Shown piece after piece: positions 26,358-37,700 of a stretch of DNA of 64,000 bases. Below the pieces are notes generated by a model, which was not told the DNA's origin, made no database searches, and saw only the letters and a program-made list of their open reading frames with translations. The DNA is taken from the NCBI GenBank assembly GCA_965227645.1, contig OZ245773.1, forward strand, positions 3,844,001 through 3,908,000. The letters are read 5' to 3'. The DNA comes from Flavimaribacter sp024343425. GTDB taxonomy: Bacteria; Pseudomonadota; Alphaproteobacteria; Rhizobiales; Rhizobiaceae. The stretch's first letter is position 1. The number at the start of each line of letters is the position of its first letter. The position numbers and the translations under genes were made by a program.

Positions 26358-26969
26358 ATGACAGATCCGGTTTCCGGCGGCGGCAAACGAGGCGAGTTCG
26401 TCGACAACAGCCGCGAGGTCATCAGCAACACCATGGGCGAACTGTGGTGGACCTTCCTGATGCGCGGGATACTTGCCGCCGTCCTCGGCGTCATCGCCCT
26501 GTTCTGGCCAACAGAAAGCATTTCGATCCTCCTGCGGATCGCCGGCATATTCCTGATCATCGACGGCGCTGTCGCCCTGTTCGGGTTTCGCAAGAAAGCC
26601 GGAAGCCAGGCCGAAACCGTATCCGGCGTGGTGTCCGCGCTTCTGGGCGTGCTTCTGCTGATCCTGCCCACCACGTCCGCCCGATTCGTGTTCATCGTCA
26701 TCGGCGTATGGGCTCTGGTACGCGGACTGGTCTATCTCGTCGCCTGGTGGCAGAGCCCGCGAACCGATCCGTCGCGCGACGGCGCCCGCAACGCCGGCAT
26801 AGTCGCCGTCCTTGCAGGCCTCGTGCTGATTTTCTGGCCCGGGACGGGGCTGGTCGCCATCGGATGGGTGATTGCGATCGCCGCCTTCGTCATCGCCGCG
26901 GTCATGTTCTTCCTCGCCTCCCGTTTCAAGCGCGCGCGCGACCGGGTGGGTATGAAGACGGTCAACTGA
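26358..26969 (+). CDS. HdeD family (DUF308) membrane protein
   Basis: 203 residues with six predicted membrane helices arranged as three pairs, each opening with the DUF308 pattern (RGILAAVLGVIALFWP, then SGVVSALLGVLLLILP, then NAGIVAVLAGLVLIFWPG). HdeD in E. coli aids acid resistance at high cell density; a role here is not known. The start follows AAGGAGC closely, a good ribosome site. Confidence 0.87.
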   Translation: MTDPVSGGGKRGEFVDNSREVISNTMGELWWTFLMRGILAAVLGVIALFWPTESISILLRIAGIFLIIDGAVALFGFRKKAGSQAETVSGVVSALLGVLLLILPTTSARFVFIVIGVWALVRGLVYLVAWWQSPRTDPSRDGARNAGIVAVLAGLVLIFWPGTGLVAIGWVIAIAAFVIAAVMFFLASRFKRARDRVGMKTVN

Positions 26970-27067
26970 CAGATCCGGCCCTCAGGCTGGCAAGGGCATG
27001 ATGTCGCAAGCATCTTTCGCGTCGATCCCCTATAATAAGGGTGATCGAGGCTTACGCGAGTACTGAC

Positions 27068-27913
27068 ATGACCGACGCCCTGCTGACGAACGAGGCCGCC
27101 ATTCGCGCGGCGTTCTTTGTGGGCGTCCTGATCGTCATGGCCCTGTGGGAAGTCGCCGCCCCGCGGCGAAGGCGCGAGATCCCGAGACTCCTGCGCTGGA
27201 GCAACAATCTCGGAGTGGTCGTCATCGACACGTTGCTTGTTCGGGTGACCTTTCCGATCATCGCCGTCGGTCTCGCGCTGCTCGCGCAGGACAAGGGCTG
27301 GGGTCTCTTCAACATCCTGGATATTCCGGGATGGGCGACGTTTGTCCTTTCAGTGCTCGCTCTCGACCTCGCAATCTATCTCCAGCATGTCATGTTCCAC
27401 GCCGTGCCGACGCTGTGGCGCCTGCATCGCATGCATCACGCCGATCTCGAAATCGACGTGACCACGGGCCTGCGGTTTCACCCGGTCGAAATCCTGCTGT
27501 CCATGGGCGTCAAGCTGATGGTCGTGGCGGCTCTGGGACCGCCGGCGGTCGCTGTGCTCGTTTTCGAGGTGCTGCTGAACGCCACAGCGATGTTCAACCA
27601 TTCAAATATTCGCATCCCGAAAGGGATTGATCGCGTCCTGCGGCTCTTCGTCGTCACGCCGGACATGCACCGCGTGCATCATTCGATCCATCCGAGCGAG
27701 ACCAATTCGAATTTCGGCTTCAATCTTCCCTGGTGGGATCGACTCCTTGGCACCTACAAGGCGCAGCCGCGCGACGGCCATCGGGGCATGACCATCGGCA
27801 TCGAACAGTTTCGCACGCGACGGGATCTCTGGCTCGACCGCATGCTGATCCAGCCGCTGCGTGGCCCGGCGAGCGGCTATGCGATCAATCGCAAAAGGAA
27901 AGGGCGCGAATAG
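27068..27913 (+). CDS. Sterol desaturase/fatty acid hydroxylase family protein
   Basis: 281 residues from ATG 27068; GTG 27041 would add nine. Membrane di-iron oxygenase with the histidine clusters HVMFH, HRMHH and HRVHHSIHPSE between membrane helices, the pattern of the sterol desaturase superfamily. Bacterial members act on carotenoids, ornithine lipids, fatty acids or sterol-like lipids. A TATAAT at 27031 lies in the short leader and may be a -10. It stands alone: the next gene converges from the other strand 5 bases downstream. Confidence 0.85.
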   Translation: MTDALLTNEAAIRAAFFVGVLIVMALWEVAAPRRRREIPRLLRWSNNLGVVVIDTLLVRVTFPIIAVGLALLAQDKGWGLFNILDIPGWATFVLSVLALDLAIYLQHVMFHAVPTLWRLHRMHHADLEIDVTTGLRFHPVEILLSMGVKLMVVAALGPPAVAVLVFEVLLNATAMFNHSNIRIPKGIDRVLRLFVVTPDMHRVHHSIHPSETNSNFGFNLPWWDRLLGTYKAQPRDGHRGMTIGIEQFRTRRDLWLDRMLIQPLRGPASGYAINRKRKGRE

Positions 27914-27918
27914 GTCCG

Positions 27919-28731
27919 CTACTTCTGCCGTCCGGTGAGCGGGATCGCCAGCGGCGCGCCGTCGACAGGACAAGTGACAATCGCCACGCGCACCCCGAAA
28001 ACCGCCTCGATCGTTTCCTTGTTGATCACCTCTTCCGGCGAGCCCTGTACCGCGATCCGACCGTCTTTCATCGCCACGATGTGGTCGGCGTAGCGCGCAG
28101 CCTGGTTGATGTCGTGAAGCACCGCGACCACGGTCGTCTGTTGCTCGCGCACCAGGCGCTGGACCAGATCCAGCACTTCGATCTGGTGAGCAAGATCGAG
28201 ATAGGTGGTTGGCTCGTCGAGCAGAAGGATACCTGTCTGCTGGGCAAGCGTCATGGCGATCCATGCCCGCTGCCGCTGACCGCCCGACAGATTGTCGATG
28301 GCGCGGTCCTTCAGGTGGGTGAGCGCAGTGAGTTCGAGCGCCGTCCTGCAGGCTGTTTCATCTTTGTCCGACCATTGGCCGAAAAGCGAGCGGTGCGGAT
28401 AGCGGCCCTGACGCGCCAGGTCCTCGACCGTCAGTCCTTCCGGCGCGACAGGTCCCTGGGCGAGCACGCCGACGCGGCGGGCGATTTCCTTGGTCGAGAA
28501 TTCCGAAATCTGGCGTCCGTCCAGAAGCACGCCGCCATCGCGAACCGGCATCAGATTGCACAGGGCGCGTAGCAGGGTGGATTTTCCGCAGCCGTTCGGC
28601 CCGATCAGCACCGTGAAGCGCCCATGCAGGATCTCGAAATCGAGATGCTCCAGAATGTTCTTACGTGCGTAGCCTGTGGTCAGATTCCGGGCGGTGAGCG
28701 GAGCCGAATTTTCGGGATCACGAACGGACAT
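27919..28731 (-). CDS. Ferric-chelate ABC transporter ATP-binding protein (FecE/FepC type)
   Basis: 270 residues. Walker A GPNGCGKST, signature LSGGQRQR, Walker B ILLLDEPTTYLD and the VLHDINQAARYAD switch region identify an iron-siderophore importer ATPase. ATG 28731 overlaps the end of the adjacent permease by 14 bases. It is the last gene of the iron operon. Confidence 0.92.
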   Translation of the reverse strand: MSVRDPENSAPLTARNLTTGYARKNILEHLDFEILHGRFTVLIGPNGCGKSTLLRALCNLMPVRDGGVLLDGRQISEFSTKEIARRVGVLAQGPVAPEGLTVEDLARQGRYPHRSLFGQWSDKDETACRTALELTALTHLKDRAIDNLSGGQRQRAWIAMTLAQQTGILLLDEPTTYLDLAHQIEVLDLVQRLVREQQTTVVAVLHDINQAARYADHIVAMKDGRIAVQGSPEEVINKETIEAVFGVRVAIVTCPVDGAPLAIPLTGRQK

Positions 28732-29704
28732 AGCGTCTCTCCCAAAGCAGAAAGGCGAAAAACGGCGCGCCGAGTATCGCCGTGACGATGCCGGCTGGGA
28801 GTTGGGCGGGCTGAATGACGATACGGCCAATCAGATCAGCGACCAGAACCAGCAAACCTCCGACCAGCGCTGCGACGGGAACCATTTTGTGATGGCTGTG
28901 CCCGACGAGGCGCCGGGAAACATGTGGCGCGATCAGACCGACGAATCCGATCAACCCGGCCGCCGCCACAGCCGCGCCGGAGATCAGCGTACACAGCAGG
29001 ATCATTATCCCGCGCACGATTTCGACGCGCTGGCCGAGAGTGCGCGCCGACATTTCGCTGAAGCTCAACAGGTCGAGTTCCCGCGCGGCCGCCAGTGTCA
29101 GGGCGAATGGCAGAATGAGCCAGATGGCAAGAACCTGCACCTTGTCCCATCCTGCATTGTAGACGCTGCCGGCCAGCCAGACCTGAGCCTGTTGTACAGC
29201 CGCGATGTCGCCGAACGCCGATATGAAACTCGCGCCGGCGCCGGTCAGCGAACCGAGCCCGATGCCGATCAGGATGATGCGCACCGGAGAGGCGCCTGAG
29301 CGCCATGAAAACCCGTAGATCGCCGCCGCCATCACCGATGCGCCGGCAAAGGCGACCCATGGAACCAAATGCGTCGATTGCTGGTGGAAATAGACGATAA
29401 GCACAAGCACCGCCAATGCGGCGCCGCTGTTGATCCCGAGAAGTCCCGGTTCGGCCAGCGGATTGCGCATGACAGTCTGGATAATCGCTCCGGCGATGGC
29501 CAGCGCAGTCCCGACCAAAAGCGCCAGGACCGCGCGCGGCAAGCGCACATCGAACACGATCAGTTGCGCGGCTGCGCCGACGTCCGGATCCCCCGTCAGC
29601 ACCTTGATGATATCGGAGAACGGAATCGCCTGGTCTCCCAGACGCAACGACATCACAAGGGTCACAAGAATGCCGATAATCAGCAGCAGCACCGTCTTTC
29701 TCAT
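28718..29704 (-). CDS. Ferric-chelate ABC transporter permease (FecD type)
   Basis: 328 residues, FecCD family, with about nine membrane helices. Family marks are RLPRAVLALLVGTALAIAGAIIQTVMRNPLAEPGLLGINSGA and the AAAGLIGFVGLIAPHVSR coupling segment. ATG 29704 overlaps the upstream permease stop by 4 bases. It would form a heterodimer with the next permease, as FecC/FecD do. Confidence 0.92.
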   Translation of the reverse strand: MRKTVLLLIIGILVTLVMSLRLGDQAIPFSDIIKVLTGDPDVGAAAQLIVFDVRLPRAVLALLVGTALAIAGAIIQTVMRNPLAEPGLLGINSGAALAVLVLIVYFHQQSTHLVPWVAFAGASVMAAAIYGFSWRSGASPVRIILIGIGLGSLTGAGASFISAFGDIAAVQQAQVWLAGSVYNAGWDKVQVLAIWLILPFALTLAAARELDLLSFSEMSARTLGQRVEIVRGIMILLCTLISGAAVAAAGLIGFVGLIAPHVSRRLVGHSHHKMVPVAALVGGLLVLVADLIGRIVIQPAQLPAGIVTAILGAPFFAFLLWERRYVRS

Positions 29705-30744
29705 CGGGCGTTTCCAATCCGGTAGCGTGCAAGAAAGACAAACAGCGGCGCGCCGATGATCGCCATCGTCACGCCGACAGGGATGTCGCGCGCCGGCAGC
29801 ACATAGCGCAGCAGATTGTCCGCCAGAATCACCAGCAGGGCTCCCGCCACGGCGCAAAACGGAAGTATCCAGCGATAGTCCGTCCCGATCGCAAGGCGAA
29901 CCATGTGCGGCACGACGAGACCGACGAAGCCGATCGGCCCCGCCATGGCGACAGCGCTGCCCGCCAGCATAACGACGACCACTCCGCACGTCAGGCGCCA
30001 TCGGGTGATGTTCTGTCCGATGGAGCGGGCGACTTCCGCGCCGAGGCTGAGTGTCGCCACCTGTCTGCTGAACACCAGCGCCGCGACAATGCCAAGCCCG
30101 ATATAGGGCGATACAGCAACAACGCTTGACATCGGGCGGCCCGACAGCGATCCGACCGACCAGAGTCTGACGTTGTCGAGGGTGGTCTTGTCGAAAATCA
30201 GAATGCTGGACGTCACAGACCCGAGGAACACCGACAGGATCACACCGGAAAGCGCCAGTTTCAGCGGCGTCGCTCCGCCAACCCCGGACGAGGCCAGCAT
30301 ATAGACGATGAAGGCGGCGGACGCGGCGCCGACGAATGCATACCAGACATAGACGGCCGTCGGAGCCGGTTCGAAAAGGATCAGCGACGCAACGACGGCG
30401 AAAGCGGCGCCCGCGTTGATGCCGAGCAGACCGGGAGAGGCAAGCGGATTGGCGGTTACGGCCTGCATGATAGCGCCGGCCACGGCCAGTGAGGCGCCGG
30501 CCAGCAGCGCCGCAAGTATCCGCGGCAACCGGACGGTTGTGACGACAAGAAACTGCCGTTCGTCACCAGAGCCGGAAAGCGCCTCGACGACGCCTCCTAT
30601 TCCGATGTCGGAAGAACCGATCGTAAGCGCCCAAACCGATATGATGATGACCATAAGGGTCAGCGTCAAAAGGCCGACAAGGCGCAGGGCGAACGCGGCC
30701 ATCCACGGATTCCGTTGATGTTGTTGAAAACTCGGAGCGATCAA
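29701..30744 (-). CDS. Ferric-chelate ABC transporter permease (FecC type)
   Basis: 347 residues, second FecCD-family permease. It carries RLPRILAALLAGASLAVAGAIMQAVTANPLASPGLLGINAGA and MAGPIGFVGLVVPHMVRL. It overlaps the binding-protein gene by 4 bases and the other permease by 4 bases, consistent with translational coupling of all membrane components. Confidence 0.92.
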   Translation of the reverse strand: MIAPSFQQHQRNPWMAAFALRLVGLLTLTLMVIIISVWALTIGSSDIGIGGVVEALSGSGDERQFLVVTTVRLPRILAALLAGASLAVAGAIMQAVTANPLASPGLLGINAGAAFAVVASLILFEPAPTAVYVWYAFVGAASAAFIVYMLASSGVGGATPLKLALSGVILSVFLGSVTSSILIFDKTTLDNVRLWSVGSLSGRPMSSVVAVSPYIGLGIVAALVFSRQVATLSLGAEVARSIGQNITRWRLTCGVVVVMLAGSAVAMAGPIGFVGLVVPHMVRLAIGTDYRWILPFCAVAGALLVILADNLLRYVLPARDIPVGVTMAIIGAPLFVFLARYRIGNAR

Positions 30745-31748
30745 GGCCGGGATATTATATACCGCTCGACGTCGTCAAGCACGGCGTTCGCCGAACCAAT
30801 GCCGCTGAACTCCATCCACGTCGCCGGATCCACGCGATAGACACGACCTGCCTCGACGGCGGGCAACATTTTCCAGAGCGGGTTTTCGATGACCTCCTCA
30901 TGTCTGCCATTGGTCGCAGAGGCGTTTGTTCCGCCGACGATATAAAGCAGGATATCACCGTCGAGTTGGCCGAGATCCTCCCAATCCGGACGCTTCAACG
31001 TACTTCCGTCATCGGGCGTTTCGTATTCGCTGCGCTTGACGCCAGCCTCGCTCAAGACCGCAAATGGCGCATAGGCGCCCGGCGCATCAAGATAAACCTG
31101 AAAGTCCCACGATGTGATGCGAACAATCGAGACCGTGACATCCGGCGTCTTCTCGCGAATGGCCGCAATCCGCGCGTCCAACGCATCGAACATTTCGCTG
31201 ACTTCCGCGCTCTTGCCGAATATGTCGCCGATCAGCCGATAGTAGTCGCGCCACTTCGCCGATATCAGAACAGTCGGAGCAATCTGCGACGCCGTGTCGA
31301 AGACAGGGTCGAGCATGCCGCTTCCGATGATGAGATCGGGCTGAAGGGCAATGATCCTCTCGATGTTTGGCTGGGTCACCGCGCCCAGATCCTCTACGCC
31401 CAGTGCGACGGCCTTGTCACGCAGTATTTCGTCGCTCATGCTGAACAATGGCGCGCCGACCACCGGCAGACCAAGTTCCAGCGTCATCCCAAGGGTGAAT
31501 GTCGGATCGAGCACAACGATTCGACGCGGGTTTTCCGGAATACAGACGGGAGAATGGAGGACGCCTTCTCCGCTTACCAGGTTTCCTTCGCAGGTTTCGT
31601 CAGCGAGCGACGGCAAAGCGGCGAGACACATAACCGCAGCGGCGACACAACGAGTCAGATGCCTGCCGAAAAACGACACCGCGGCCGGACAGAAGGAGTT
31701 CTGTCCGGCCGCACCGATTTTTCGTTCTGTTCGACTAGAAGCGTACAT
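30741..31748 (-). CDS. Ferric-chelate periplasmic binding protein (FecB type)
   Basis: About 335 residues from ATG 31748, which has AAGG upstream but lies inside the receptor gene; GTG 31679 would give about 312 residues with a cleaner signal peptide (HLTRCVAAAVMCLAALPSLA). The PBP domain shows PRRIVVLDPTFTLGMTLELG, PNIERIIALQPDLIIGSG and GRVYRVDP, the class III siderophore-binding pattern. It overlaps receptor and permease genes. The ligand is a ferric chelate; whether it is citrate or a siderophore cannot be told. Confidence 0.88.
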   Translation of the reverse strand: MYASSRTERKIGAAGQNSFCPAAVSFFGRHLTRCVAAAVMCLAALPSLADETCEGNLVSGEGVLHSPVCIPENPRRIVVLDPTFTLGMTLELGLPVVGAPLFSMSDEILRDKAVALGVEDLGAVTQPNIERIIALQPDLIIGSGMLDPVFDTASQIAPTVLISAKWRDYYRLIGDIFGKSAEVSEMFDALDARIAAIREKTPDVTVSIVRITSWDFQVYLDAPGAYAPFAVLSEAGVKRSEYETPDDGSTLKRPDWEDLGQLDGDILLYIVGGTNASATNGRHEEVIENPLWKMLPAVEAGRVYRVDPATWMEFSGIGSANAVLDDVERYIISRP

Positions 31749-34179
31749 TCGCCTTCAGTCCAACTGTCCTTCCGTCGCCAATCGACGCCGAGCTTCCGGT
31801 CGCGTTGATGCTGGTCAGATACTGCTCATTGAAAAGATTTCGGGCGAAGAGCGAGAAGTCCACATATTCCGCTTCATAACCGATGGATGCGTCCACGAGG
31901 GTGAAGGCGTCCATATAGCGGCTACGCGTGTTCGCCAGATCGCCAGAGCTGTAATACCCGTCGGTATAGGACATAGAGGCAGAGGCGTAGAAGCCGGACT
32001 GGTGCCGGTAGACACCGCCGATCGTCGCCGTAACGGCGGGAGCTTCCGGAAATTCGTTGCCGGCGAAATCGCCGTCCGTAGTTTCCGCTTCGTCGAACTC
32101 CGTCTTCAAAAGACCGATAGTCGTAAACAGCTCAAGCCCCGTGGTCGGCATATAGCGAACTTCGAACTCGGCGCCGTAGGAATGCGACTTGCCGACATTC
32201 TCGGTTATCGTCTGGCCAGGGAAATCCGGATTGTCGATCAGAAGTTGCTGGTTCGTGTAGTCGTAGTAGAAGGCGTTGGCGTTGAACTGTAACGTGTCAT
32301 TCAGCCAAAGAGACCGGTAACCGATTTCGTAATCCCACAGATATTCCGGCTCCACTTCATTGACTTCCGTCGAACCGGCGGGAACTTCGCTGAATCCAGC
32401 CCTGTACCCCTTTGACGCAAACAGGCTGATTGTCTGATTGTCGGTGAAGTCGAACGCAATGCCTATCTTCGGCAGAAATTCGGTGTTTGTCGTAGAGCTG
32501 CTTTCGTCCAGCGAGCCATAGACGGGATAGCCGTTGATAAGGGTTTCTTCCAGGTTGAGCGCCGTGCCGACGATATCGGCCGATGTTGTGTCCTGGAGCA
32601 ACCGTCCTCCCGCCATCAAGGTCCAGCGGTCTGCGAATTCGTAACGCACATCGGCATAGGCGGCGATGGATTCCGTAATAGCCTCGGATTCCAGCTGTTG
32701 AACATCCACAACCGGAAAGTACGGAGCGAAATAGGAGGTGGTGAAATCGGATTCGCCATTATTCTTGAAATCGCCGTAGAACAGTCCGAACACGCCCGAG
32801 AACGGAGAATCCGGCGACTCGAACGTCAGCGTGAGATCCTGTGAAAAATCGCCAACGTCGCGCGTATCATCACGATTGAAAATCGATCCTTCCGGCGACT
32901 CGATATCGACATGCGTGCTCGAATAGGCGGAAATCGACTGAATTGTCCAGTTTGGCGTGATCTCGTAACTGAGATCGGCGATATAGCGAGTGACTGTCGT
33001 GTCCCTGAACTCCGCGCCGCTGCCGGAGGCGTCATCATAGATGCGGTCGAAATAGTCAGGGCCGCTCACAACACTCCAGGCCGGCTTGTCGTGTGTGTGG
33101 CTGATGGTGAACAGCGCACTGAACCCGGGCAGGTCTTGTGGCGTGAAAAGAAGCTTACCACGGATTTCCTCAAATTCGTCTTTTCCGAGATCGGAGAGCG
33201 CCGGATCCACATAGTGGATATCAGCGGTTTCACGCCAGGCCTGTCCGGCGATACGAAGCGCCAGTGTGTCGGGAATGATCGGACCGGAAACCACGAAGGC
33301 GCCGTTGTAGTAGTCGTTTGTGCCGACTTGCCCATCGAAAATGAATTCTTCCTCGAAGGTCGGGTCCTTGGTCTCCACCACGACCGCGCCGCCGAGGGCG
33401 TTCCTGCCCTGCAAAGTCGACTGCGGACCGCGAAGAACCTCGATCTGATCGACGTCCCAGACGCCGCGACTCCCGCGACGCAACGCTTCAATACCCATCG
33501 TCGCCCCGTCTACGATCATAGAGATAACCGGAGCCGTACGACTGCTTGGCTGTGTCACGCCTTCGGCGTTGAGACCGCGGATGGAGATGCTGTTGTTGCC
33601 CTCGCCTGTCGGCAACGCCAGTACGTTGGCGGTTCTGTTAAGCGCCTGATCGATGGTTACGATATCGTAGTCCTCGAGTTCAGTTCCGGTGACGACGCCA
33701 ACGCTCGTATAGGTATTGAACAGGTCGCGCGGCAGCTTCTCGCCAACCACGGTGATTGTATCGAGTACGGTGGCGCCTTTGGCTGAAATCACCAAGCCGT
33801 CTGTCGATAACGGCGGAAGTTCGGCAAGGGTAACGGTGCTGGCGTCGCTGTAGCTTGCCTCGATGTTGGATCCCGACAACAACAGATCGAGCGCTTCTCC
33901 GGCGGTGTAGCTGCCATTCAGTCCCGTCGTGGTCAGACCGCTGACGACCGCGCTGTCATATCCGATCTGCAAACCCGTCTGGTCAGCCAGCCGGTTCAAC
34001 GCTGCAGAAAGCGGACCTTCCGGGATATTGACCGTGTAGACCTGTTCCTGCGCCATCGCGGTTGGCACTGCCAGTGTGCTGGTCAGCGCTGTAGACGCTC
34101 CCACCGCCACAAGCGACAACACCAAGGCCCTGGCGACCGATGCGCCCCGTCCCGAAAACACTCTTTTTTCTATACTCAT
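31735..34179 (-). CDS. TonB-dependent ferric-chelate receptor with STN signalling domain
   Basis: 814 residues. A signal peptide (ends AMAQ, about residue 44) is followed by an STN domain (about 50-125; IPEGPLSAALNRLADQTGLQIGYD), a plug domain and a beta-barrel ending in the aromatic residue of LKANVRF. The STN domain is the part that talks to an anti-sigma regulator, and that partner is encoded next door. An iron-chelate receptor that both imports and signals is the natural reading. The 110-base gap ahead of it (34180-34289) is AT-rich and probably holds the promoter recognised by the ECF sigma. Confidence 0.92.
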   Translation of the reverse strand: MSIEKRVFSGRGASVARALVLSLVAVGASTALTSTLAVPTAMAQEQVYTVNIPEGPLSAALNRLADQTGLQIGYDSAVVSGLTTTGLNGSYTAGEALDLLLSGSNIEASYSDASTVTLAELPPLSTDGLVISAKGATVLDTITVVGEKLPRDLFNTYTSVGVVTGTELEDYDIVTIDQALNRTANVLALPTGEGNNSISIRGLNAEGVTQPSSRTAPVISMIVDGATMGIEALRRGSRGVWDVDQIEVLRGPQSTLQGRNALGGAVVVETKDPTFEEEFIFDGQVGTNDYYNGAFVVSGPIIPDTLALRIAGQAWRETADIHYVDPALSDLGKDEFEEIRGKLLFTPQDLPGFSALFTISHTHDKPAWSVVSGPDYFDRIYDDASGSGAEFRDTTVTRYIADLSYEITPNWTIQSISAYSSTHVDIESPEGSIFNRDDTRDVGDFSQDLTLTFESPDSPFSGVFGLFYGDFKNNGESDFTTSYFAPYFPVVDVQQLESEAITESIAAYADVRYEFADRWTLMAGGRLLQDTTSADIVGTALNLEETLINGYPVYGSLDESSSTTNTEFLPKIGIAFDFTDNQTISLFASKGYRAGFSEVPAGSTEVNEVEPEYLWDYEIGYRSLWLNDTLQFNANAFYYDYTNQQLLIDNPDFPGQTITENVGKSHSYGAEFEVRYMPTTGLELFTTIGLLKTEFDEAETTDGDFAGNEFPEAPAVTATIGGVYRHQSGFYASASMSYTDGYYSSGDLANTRSRYMDAFTLVDASIGYEAEYVDFSLFARNLFNEQYLTSINATGSSASIGDGRTVGLKANVRF

Positions 34180-34289
34180 ACCCGTTCATGTCCCCAAAAG
34201 TTTGCCGGCAGATCCTGAGGAAGGACTGCATCCCTCTATGGTTAAACGAACGGAAAGGAATGTTGAGGCTGTGCATCAAGTAAAAAAGT

Positions 34290-35240
34290 TTAATAAATTA
34301 TCGTCAGCACTCCGCCGGCGCGAACGACTTCAAGGCCGAACACGTTCGCAAAGCTGTCGAGCGCCTTTTCAGGGTCTGTCAGATCAAACGAACCGGAAAT
34401 GCGCCGTGAGCGCTTGCTGCCTGCAAAAAGGTAGGCGTCGCCGGGAATGTGGCGGAATATTTCTTCGATCACGCGGAACAGGGGTTGTCCATCGAAAACG
34501 AGGCGGCCAGTGCGCCATGGCGCAGCCAACTCCGGCGACACTGTTTTTATCGGGCTAAAGGTTCTTCCACCGCCGCAGACAACGCGCATGCCCGGTTCAA
34601 GAATGAACTCTTCGTCCATATCGGGACAGAGAACGCGAACCTTGCTCTCCGTTACCGTCACCTCGGTCAGGTCGCCGATGAGGTTGACGTTGAATGCGGT
34701 CCCCAGAACTTCAATTCTTGTGTCACCGGCCTCGACAACGAAGGGCCTGCCCGGGTCACGCGCCACCTCGAAATAGGCTTCTCCCTTGAGAAGCGACACT
34801 TCACGCGTTGAATTTTCCTGGTTCTCCGCAAGCGCGCTTTCCGAGTTCAGCTGTACTGTGGAGCCGTCGGCGAGTTCGAAGACCGGCATTTCGCGACTGT
34901 CCGAAATGTAATCCGCCCGAAGCCATAGTGGACCGTCTGCGAGATAGAAGCCGCCGATGACCAGTATAATGGGCAGCAGTATGCGCGATGATCGTCCGGT
35001 CCCCTTTCCTGCGATGACCCGCTTGGCTTGATCGGGATCGCTAGCAAGCGCGTGACCGGAATCGCTGAACAACCTTTGTGCTTTGTTGAAAGCCTTGATA
35101 TGGGCTGCATTCCTCTGCAGCCAGACATCCAGGTCGCGTCGTTCCGACGCCGTCAGCGGTCCGCCCTCCATGCGCAGGACCCAGTCAACGGCATTCTCGT
35201 TTATTTGACGATCCCGTCGCGCTTTTTCGCTCAAAGGCAT
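34290..35240 (-). CDS. FecR family anti-sigma/transmembrane regulator
   Basis: 316 residues. The N-terminal cytoplasmic region (AVDWVLRMEGGPLTASERRDLDVWL) binds the sigma factor in FecR proteins. One membrane helix (RILLPIILVIGGFYLA) follows at about 86-101, then the periplasmic FecR domain (FELADGSTVQLNSESAL, LLKGEAYFEVARDPGRPFVVEAG). A C-terminal STN-like piece (RLVFDGQPLFRVIEEIFRH) contacts the receptor. It lies between sigma and receptor genes, as in fecIR-fecA. Confidence 0.92.
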   Translation of the reverse strand: MPLSEKARRDRQINENAVDWVLRMEGGPLTASERRDLDVWLQRNAAHIKAFNKAQRLFSDSGHALASDPDQAKRVIAGKGTGRSSRILLPIILVIGGFYLADGPLWLRADYISDSREMPVFELADGSTVQLNSESALAENQENSTREVSLLKGEAYFEVARDPGRPFVVEAGDTRIEVLGTAFNVNLIGDLTEVTVTESKVRVLCPDMDEEFILEPGMRVVCGGGRTFSPIKTVSPELAAPWRTGRLVFDGQPLFRVIEEIFRHIPGDAYLFAGSKRSRRISGSFDLTDPEKALDSFANVFGLEVVRAGGVLTIIY

Positions 35241-35295
35241 AGCTCAACCGTTTCCATTCGCTCTACAGTAGACGAATGAATACGGCAAATAAGGC

Positions 35296-35868
35296 TTACT
35301 CGCCGTCGAATTCTTCCATTTTTTCCAAACAGTGCAGCATGGCCTTGCGAAGGTGGCGGTCCACCATACGCCGCTTGACGCCAAGCGCATCGGCAATCTC
35401 GTCCTTCGACATATCGGCGATCCGATACGCAATGAACACATTGCGACACTGGGTCGGCAACGAGAAGATCGCCTGCCGGAGAGCTTCGACGCGTCGCGGC
35501 ATGTCGAGCCTGTTTTCCTCGGCGCGCGCCGGACCCGGAATCGCATGAGCGCGTTCGTCAAGCGCCGCAAACAGTCTCGACTCGAAGGCGCTGCGGCGAA
35601 GCCGGTCGATCCTGAGATTAACCGCGGCCCGAATGAGAAAGGCGCGAAGGAACGTTTTGCCTTGCAGCCGTTCCGGCTTGCCGGACAATTGGACATAGAG
35701 ATCATGGACGATTTCGGTTGCCTGTGATTGTTCGGCGCCCCGTCTGCGCAGGGCGTTGCGGATGTCCTCGTAATGCGCCTCGATCGCACGGTCCAAAAGA
35801 TCGCGTCCACCCGTATCAATCAATACGGCGCCATCATTCATTCGGCAATCGTCGGCTCTCAAGGTCAC
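35296..35868 (-). CDS. ECF RNA polymerase sigma factor, FecI-like
   Basis: 190 residues; an internal ATG at 35841 is an alternative start. Region 2 (ATEIVHDLYVQL, FLIRAAVNLRIDRLRR) and region 4 (LPTQCRNVFIAYRIADMSKDEIADALGVKRRMVDRHLRKAM) are clear, as in FecI/PvdS-type sigma factors. It should drive the receptor promoter when the FecR-like protein relays the receptor signal. A TGA-N9-TCA site 75-89 bases upstream suggests iron control of the sigma gene itself. Confidence 0.92.
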   Translation of the reverse strand: MTLRADDCRMNDGAVLIDTGGRDLLDRAIEAHYEDIRNALRRRGAEQSQATEIVHDLYVQLSGKPERLQGKTFLRAFLIRAAVNLRIDRLRRSAFESRLFAALDERAHAIPGPARAEENRLDMPRRVEALRQAIFSLPTQCRNVFIAYRIADMSKDEIADALGVKRRMVDRHLRKAMLHCLEKMEEFDGE

Positions 35869-35942
35869 ACCAGGTCCGAAGGTAAATCATTCAACCTTCG
35901 AGCATGACTAGCAGACCCGCCGCCGACTTGGCAAATATAAGT

Positions 35943-35957
35943 TGATGACAACTGTCA
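35943..35957. promoter_or_regulatory. Candidate RirA (IRO-type) box upstream of the sigma factor gene
   Basis: TGATGACAACTGTCA fits TGA-N9-TCA, the iron-responsive operator described for RirA in rhizobia. It contains the perfect inverted repeat ATGACA-AC-TGTCAT (35945-35958). It sits in the AT-rich promoter region of the fecI-like gene, where iron repression is expected. The motif is short, so chance is possible. Confidence 0.5.
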
Positions 35958-36019
35958 TATTTCTGGTGATGGAGGCTTTTCAGCATCAAGGAGGCATGAC
36001 GAAGTCGCTTCTGGGGTTG

Positions 36020-37700
<1,681 letters not shown>

